Origin: Persicaria tinctoria
Lineage: Eukaryota > Streptophyta > Magnoliopsida > Caryophyllales > Polygonaceae
NCBI GenBank assembly: GCA_037127255.1
Contig: JBANSL010000013.1
Coordinates: 65,413,688-65,477,687, forward strand
Length of the DNA: 64,000 bases
Direction: 5' to 3'
Shown: in pieces, positions 59,195 through 64,000 of the stretch
Layout of the letters: each line of letters begins with the position of its first letter
Numbering within the stretch: the first letter of the stretch is position 1
The notes under the pieces: generated by a model
The model's database searches: none
Seen by the model: only the letters and a program-made list of their open reading frames with translations
What the model was told of the DNA's origin: nothing
Translations under genes and position numbers: made by a program

Positions 59195-62100
59195 ATGTTG
59201 TTTCTAAGAGGCGTTTCTCGGCACCTGATAACTCGATCCTATAACTCCCGATGGCTTCAATCTTGTCTAGTTTATGAATCTTCTCTTGTTTCTCCTTCTT
59301 CTTCCAAGGTAAAAATTTGTTGTCAAGGTCTTGTTGATTTGTGTGTGGTGCTGTGAAATCTGTGGTTCACTGTTTTGACTTTTTATATGCTTGTAGTTAA
59401 AACGTTTGTTGTATTTAGGTTTAGAGGTTCTCATACCCTCGTGAGAGCTACTTTAGGGTGGCTGATTGGGATCCTTCGTATTTGGGCCTGTTTGGTATTC
59501 TGAGTCATGGGGATGGAATCGGTGTGAGAATCACCAAACCGATACCTTAGGTTTAGAATAGGGTTGGTATGGATTCGTTATTCAGTTATTCACTGTAACT
59601 ATACCTCGTGTTTTGAATGTCCTGGAAGTAAAATGAGGAATTAGCTACCCCATTCACTCATACAGCTCATTCCCATTCTCCGATGCCGAGAATTAGCTAC
59701 CCCATTCACTCATACAGCTCATTACCATCCCCGTTCTGTTACCTTCACCCATACCCTCATAATCCATTCTGTTCGGTTACTATGTCTGTTGATTAATATT
59801 CAAGGATAACATTCAAGTGAATAATTCCTTGTGGTTTCTTTGATGGCAAATAAGTTTTGGAAGAGGCTTTGTCTTTATGAAAATGTAAAAATAAAAAAGG
59901 TACAACAAAAGGGTGGTAAACTCGGTGAAGGGGATTGAAATAGGTTTGATAATCTTTCTTAAGAATGAAAGAAATAAAGAATATGAGCCTTTTGGTTCTA
60001 TCTTTCTTTGATACTATTCAATGGGTGTATAATTTCCAAGGAATTTTGAGAATAAACTATGAACTATAGTTGAAGTAATATTTTGATTTTTACATACTGA
60101 GTGGGTACTTCTTTAAGGATATCGTAAGATGGGTTATGATACGTAGTTGGAGGAGGATATAATACATTTTCGATTCTGATAGCAGGATGGAGACATGTCA
60201 TGGAGTAGACCAAAGGATTCCTTTTGAGCACATTCTACGTGTGATACTGAATAACTAAAATCCACCTGGCTTGCATTATGTTGTTTGTTGCTCACCATGC
60301 TACTTGTTTGATCCATGAGGTTGTGTTCTCTATTGGTATATGAAGAATATTTGTATTTTGTGTTCACTAATTTGCTGTTGGGTTGAAGTCTATGGGGTAA
60401 TGAGGGAAAGTGTAGTTTCATATGATGGCTCTCATGATTGAGTTATCAGCTTGAGCCAAACAACGTCGATTGATGTTTGGAAGTTGATCATGATCATTGC
60501 ATTGGTGCATTTTTACCTACTTTGAAGATTCCTTTGTTTCTCATCTTGTGATGGTTCTTCTATAACTCTTTCTTTTGCATAGTTGGTTTAGGTTGCCATT
60601 TTGGGCATCTTCAAAAGGCTTGCTCTTTTACGATTTGTAGGGTGCAGACTGCATTTTGACGGTTACATGGAGAAGAATTATTAACTTATTCGTCCTAATT
60701 GAATGTGGATTTAGGCGGGTCCTAGGCAGTGGGGGGATGCCTAGCACCTAGGTGACTGCCTAGGCAGATTTTTAGAACGTTGATTAACTTATTTACACTA
60801 CCCGGAGACCGGTGTTAAAGCTTGTTTACACAGAGCGTTCTTTGGTTTCTTCTAGATACAGGTGGTTGAAAATTCATTTTACCTTGGCCCTTTTTTCTTA
60901 CTTTTATAGGTTCCATGTTGTAAGTCGTTAAGATTTTCTCTAGAGTTTCATCCCAGTGACAGAGCTACTTGAATGCTGTATACCTTGTGTGATTCTATTC
61001 TTTATTTTGATTCTTGTTTCTTGCCCTGTTGATGGTTCAAGTGGAAATAATGTGCAGTGAGTATTTTTTCTTTCTTTCTTTTGGGTTCTAAGTTTGTAGC
61101 TTCTGGTGTTTAGTAGGCTTCAGTTTGCAGTGAAAGTCATACGAGGTTTTCCAGCGGGCTGCATGGCTTCAGTCATGAGATTCACCTTAGTGCTACATCC
61201 ACTCTTGAGGTTAGTTATGAGTTTGTTTTAGATAATTGTGGACTCTGATTTATTTTTTAATTCATGATCATGGCTTGTGAGCTATTTCGAGTAGTAAAAC
61301 TATGTGTTTCATTTAATTCCTCATTTATTCTTCCCTTAAGATATTGAACATGCTGAAGTGCTATCATACAGGAACGGTCAGATCCATTTTCCCTTGTTGC
61401 CGATGAGCTATCACTTGTTGCAAATCGTTTGCGTGATATGGTTGTTACCGAGGTATGTTTTTGAGTAAAATGTTATTCTTTGTTTTCATTTGAGATGTTC
61501 AACTTTTGTTTATAAAAAAACTTGACGGCTAGATCCTACTCCCTGTAATGATCTTATACAGGTCCCCAAGCTTGCTTCTGCCGCTGAGTACTTCTTCAAA
61601 CTGGGAGTAGAAGGAAAGCGTTTTCGACCTACGGTGTGGATTGACTTCTATTTGCCCATTTTTACATTGCCTTTTCATTCTCTTCTTTGTAACCATGACA
61701 CTTGATTCAACATTCGGTATATTATTTGCATCTATAATTGTATTTATTATATTATAATAAGGACTAACAATATAAACATTTTTAAATGGAGGTGTGAACA
61801 TTTAGTATGGAATCCGTGGTGTTGTAGGTGGACAGCTTGTACTTCAAATTATTTCTTTGTGTTGAAAATGAGTTTTCACTATATATTACATGTTAGTAGT
61901 ATTTGCTTTGTAGTATTATTAGTGTATCCTCACAGCATACTAAATGATTTCAAAACATTCTTGTATTGTTTTGCTTTATGTTAATCTTATTTTTTCAGAA
62001 CATACTAAATTATTTTTTTTAGCATACATGTATTTCCATATAAAACTGAATCTATTTAGAATGCAGGTCCTATTGTTGATGGCAACAGCAATGAGTGCAC

Positions 62101-64000
62101 CTGTATCAGTTGCACCTGCAGTCACAGTGGTTGATACATTAGGAAGGGATCTGCGAACAAGACAGCAGTGCTTAGCAGAGATTACAGAGATGATTCATGT
62201 ATGTAGCAGTTGCACTTTTACACTTCAATTGCACAGATCTTTTTAACCATATTATCTGATTCTAAAAAGTTTAGAATCTTTTTGTTGGTAGATATGTGAA
62301 TTTACTAATGCATCCAGTTTTGTTTAGGTTCGTGGATGTTGTTAGAGTGGAGTTATGATCCAAGACTTAGCAGTTGTTTCTTTTTATTAATTTTTTAATA
62401 GATTTGTTTGGTGTTTGGTGCATTCTTATAGTTGATCTAGGTGTCTCTAACCTTTTGCATTCTACATTGCAGAACCATCCTGCAACCTTTTTAGTGGGAG
62501 AGTGACCCCCTTACCTTCATTTCTTACAATTTTCTTGATACTTTACTTTTGTATGTTTCTTTCATTTTTCAATAGATCATTTTCTTTTATTTGAATCTAG
62601 TCATGCATTCAAATCTAGCCCAACAACTTTTCTATAAAATCTCTATTTTGTAGGAAAAAATTTCAAAATCTCTAAATTTTTAATACTCCAACCCCAACAG
62701 CTTTTGTATTTTACAAGTTTTTACATTAATTATATTCTATATTTATTGCATATTATTTAATAAAATTTTACTTGAATTAAAAGAAAATAGAAATAGGACA
62801 TAAAGTATTTACTTTAATTCAAAATCTTACAATCTCAACCACAAATCTATTAACAATTTCATGGGGAAGAGCAAAGCATTTAATTTTACAAATTTCACTT
62901 CTTCTTCTAAATTTACAGATTTTTCTTCTCTCTCCCAATGTTTATCTATTTTACAAGACCATTTGCAAAAGCTGTTGGGGTGAAAAACCCCCATTTTTCT
63001 CAAAAATATCATATTTTCTCTATTATACAAGAGCTGTTGGGGTTGCTCAGGAGTGGATTTGTCCTTTCTGTTTTCAGTTACTAATACATTATCCTTATAA
63101 ACTATTTTCCATGTTGACCAACTGCCTAATATTTCACTGTGCTTGATATGTTGCTTCTTTTTCATTTGAATCTAATGTCGGATGATGGTAGGTGGCAAGT
63201 CTTCTACATGACGATGTATTGGATGATGCTGAGACAAGGCGAGGTATAGGCTCTTTAAATGTTGTGATGGGAAATAAGGTAGCATTTGCACTCTTCTTCG
63301 CTAGTAATACCTTTATAGTTCATACTTCTCTTCTGGAAGTTCATAAATTAAATAAGAACTTCTTTATGAGCCAGAAATCAGAACTAGTTTCTCCAATGCT
63401 CCTACAAAAGTAGTTGGTAATCTGTTTGTGTCACTTAGTTTCACGAAAACATTTGAAAGCATAATACCTAAAAATGGATATATATGCTCACTGAAATTTT
63501 CCATTTTACATCCTGCAGTTGTCTGTGCTAGCAGGAGACTTTTTGCTATCCCGTGCATGTGTGACACTGGCCTCTTTGAAAAATACTGAGGTGAGGATTG
63601 GTGCATTTTAAGTTGCAGTATGAGTGTGACTAGTACAAAATGAATTTAAACAAATGGTGGGGTTAGAACTTAGAACATTTATAATTAGAATCTTCCAGCA
63701 GAGTATATGTGACTATTCTTTTGCCAGTTGAGCTGACTTGTGTTTTAACAGGTAAAATGATGATATAATCTAATATTTTGTTATGTAGGTTGTATCTTTG
63801 ATAGCTAAAGTTGTGGAGAACCTTGTTACGGGTGAAACAATGCAAATCACTTCAACAGCTGAGCAACGGTGTAGGTATGCAGGCCTACTGTAATATTATA
63901 TTTTGCTATTACTTTTCTCATTAATATAGAATTATAGACAGTTTCCTAACTCATGAGTTCTGTATCTATAATGCAATATGTAGTTTCTGCTATTGGAGTT
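59195..64000 (+). CDS. SPS3: Solanesyl (polyprenyl) diphosphate synthase, mitochondrial type, 5' part
   Basis: Eight exons are visible: 59195-59308, 61117-61209, 61372-61452, 61562-61633, 62067-62198, 63192-63278, 63519-63590 and 63789-63874. All are GT-AG with matching phases, giving 245 codons; the gene continues beyond the window. The Arg/Ser-rich N-terminus (MLFLRGVSRHLITRSYNS) suits a mitochondrial signal. Family landmarks are DPFSLVADELSLVANRLR, KLASAAEYFFKLGVEGKRFRP, the first aspartate-rich motif LLHDDVLDDAETRRG (DDVLDD at 63210-63227), GNKLSVLAGDFLLSRA across exons 6-7 and NLVTGETMQI in exon 8. The enzyme extends allylic diphosphates with isopentenyl diphosphate to make the ubiquinone side chain. 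The sequence resembles Arabidopsis SPS3 (At2g34630) more than plastid SPS1/2. The second aspartate-rich motif lies outside the window. Intron 1 is 1.8 kb; intron 5 carries a MITE. Confidence 0.93.
62608..63050. mobile_element. MITE in intron 5 of the polyprenyl synthase gene
   Basis: The left arm CCCAACAACTTTTCTATAAA (from about 62618) and right arm TTATACAAGAGCTGTTGGGG (to about 63042) are inversely similar, and a second inner pair CCAACAGCTTTTGTATTTTAC / TTGCAAAAGCTGTTGGGG exists. The AT-rich body has no coding capacity. Target duplication was not resolved, so the family is left open. Confidence 0.55.

Noticed and set aside
61130..61209. Polyprenyl synthase exon 2 starting at TTTGCAG or TGAAAG (61123 or 61131)
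   Set aside because: Those acceptors give the wrong phase or an immediate stop. The AG at 61115-61116 is in phase and leads into a sequence resembling known homologues.

Overview
The window is nuclear DNA of a flowering plant, most likely a eudicot. It has spliced genes with GT-AG introns, an Athila-type Ty3/gypsy element, a Ty1/copia element, L1-type LINEs with a plant RNase H tail, a Helitron, and many MITEs. The species cannot be told from the sequence. Only two ordinary host genes are convincing. One is a complete 13-exon gene at 36062-39432 for an AtuA-like (acyclic terpene utilisation/DUF1446) protein; its exons join to exactly 640 codons including the stop. The other is the 5' part of a mitochondrial-type solanesyl/polyprenyl diphosphate synthase gene (59195 to the right edge, eight exons seen). 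Nearly everything else is transposon on transposon.

Layout. 1-490 is AT-rich spacer. About 495-4009 is a Helitron-like element carrying broken exons of a ceramide synthase and an SF3b subunit. 4565-5024 is a small hAT element inside an LTR-like stretch. From 5548 to 34073 runs a minus-strand copia element cut open three times: by a young, nearly intact Athila-type element (7876-17726), by a 688-bp hAT MITE (18168-18855), and in its 5' LTR by a hAT element (20319-34048). That last element has itself been filled by a 6.8-kb LINE and by a row of four related elements lying in TA microsatellite. 34074-36061 is spacer and 5' leader of the AtuA-like gene. 39800-45083 holds three LINE pieces. 45692-48792 is a PIF/Harbinger-like MITE containing a hAT element (which contains a solo LTR), a LINE tail and a Stowaway MITE. 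About 51113-58717 is a further hAT nest. It includes a 3.8-kb hAT element whose TA-rich core took two more microsatellite-associated elements, one carrying a NAC-domain fragment. The polyprenyl synthase gene closes the window.

The most interesting system is a family of six large terminal-inverted-repeat elements (27619-33774 and about 55225-58358) that lie inside (TA)n tracts. They share an end signature and, to varying degrees, conserved blocks (GGCCNTTGATTG, GTGGGNCCCAC, AAGCGCGTG). They also carry long arrays of short degenerate repeats (core ATTATTCG, or GTGGTTCA in one member), sometimes in opposite orientation on the two sides of GC-rich, gene-like cargo. Microsatellite-targeting elements are known (Micron of rice), but this combination looks poorly described. 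A second unusual signal is a GC-rich block (GGCCGCCCCGCGGC) scattered through the Athila-type element, in both LTRs, in two places within gag-pol in different reading frames, and in the 3' non-coding part.

All similarities are from reading translated sequence by eye; no database search was run. Boundaries supported by target-site duplications are stated as such.
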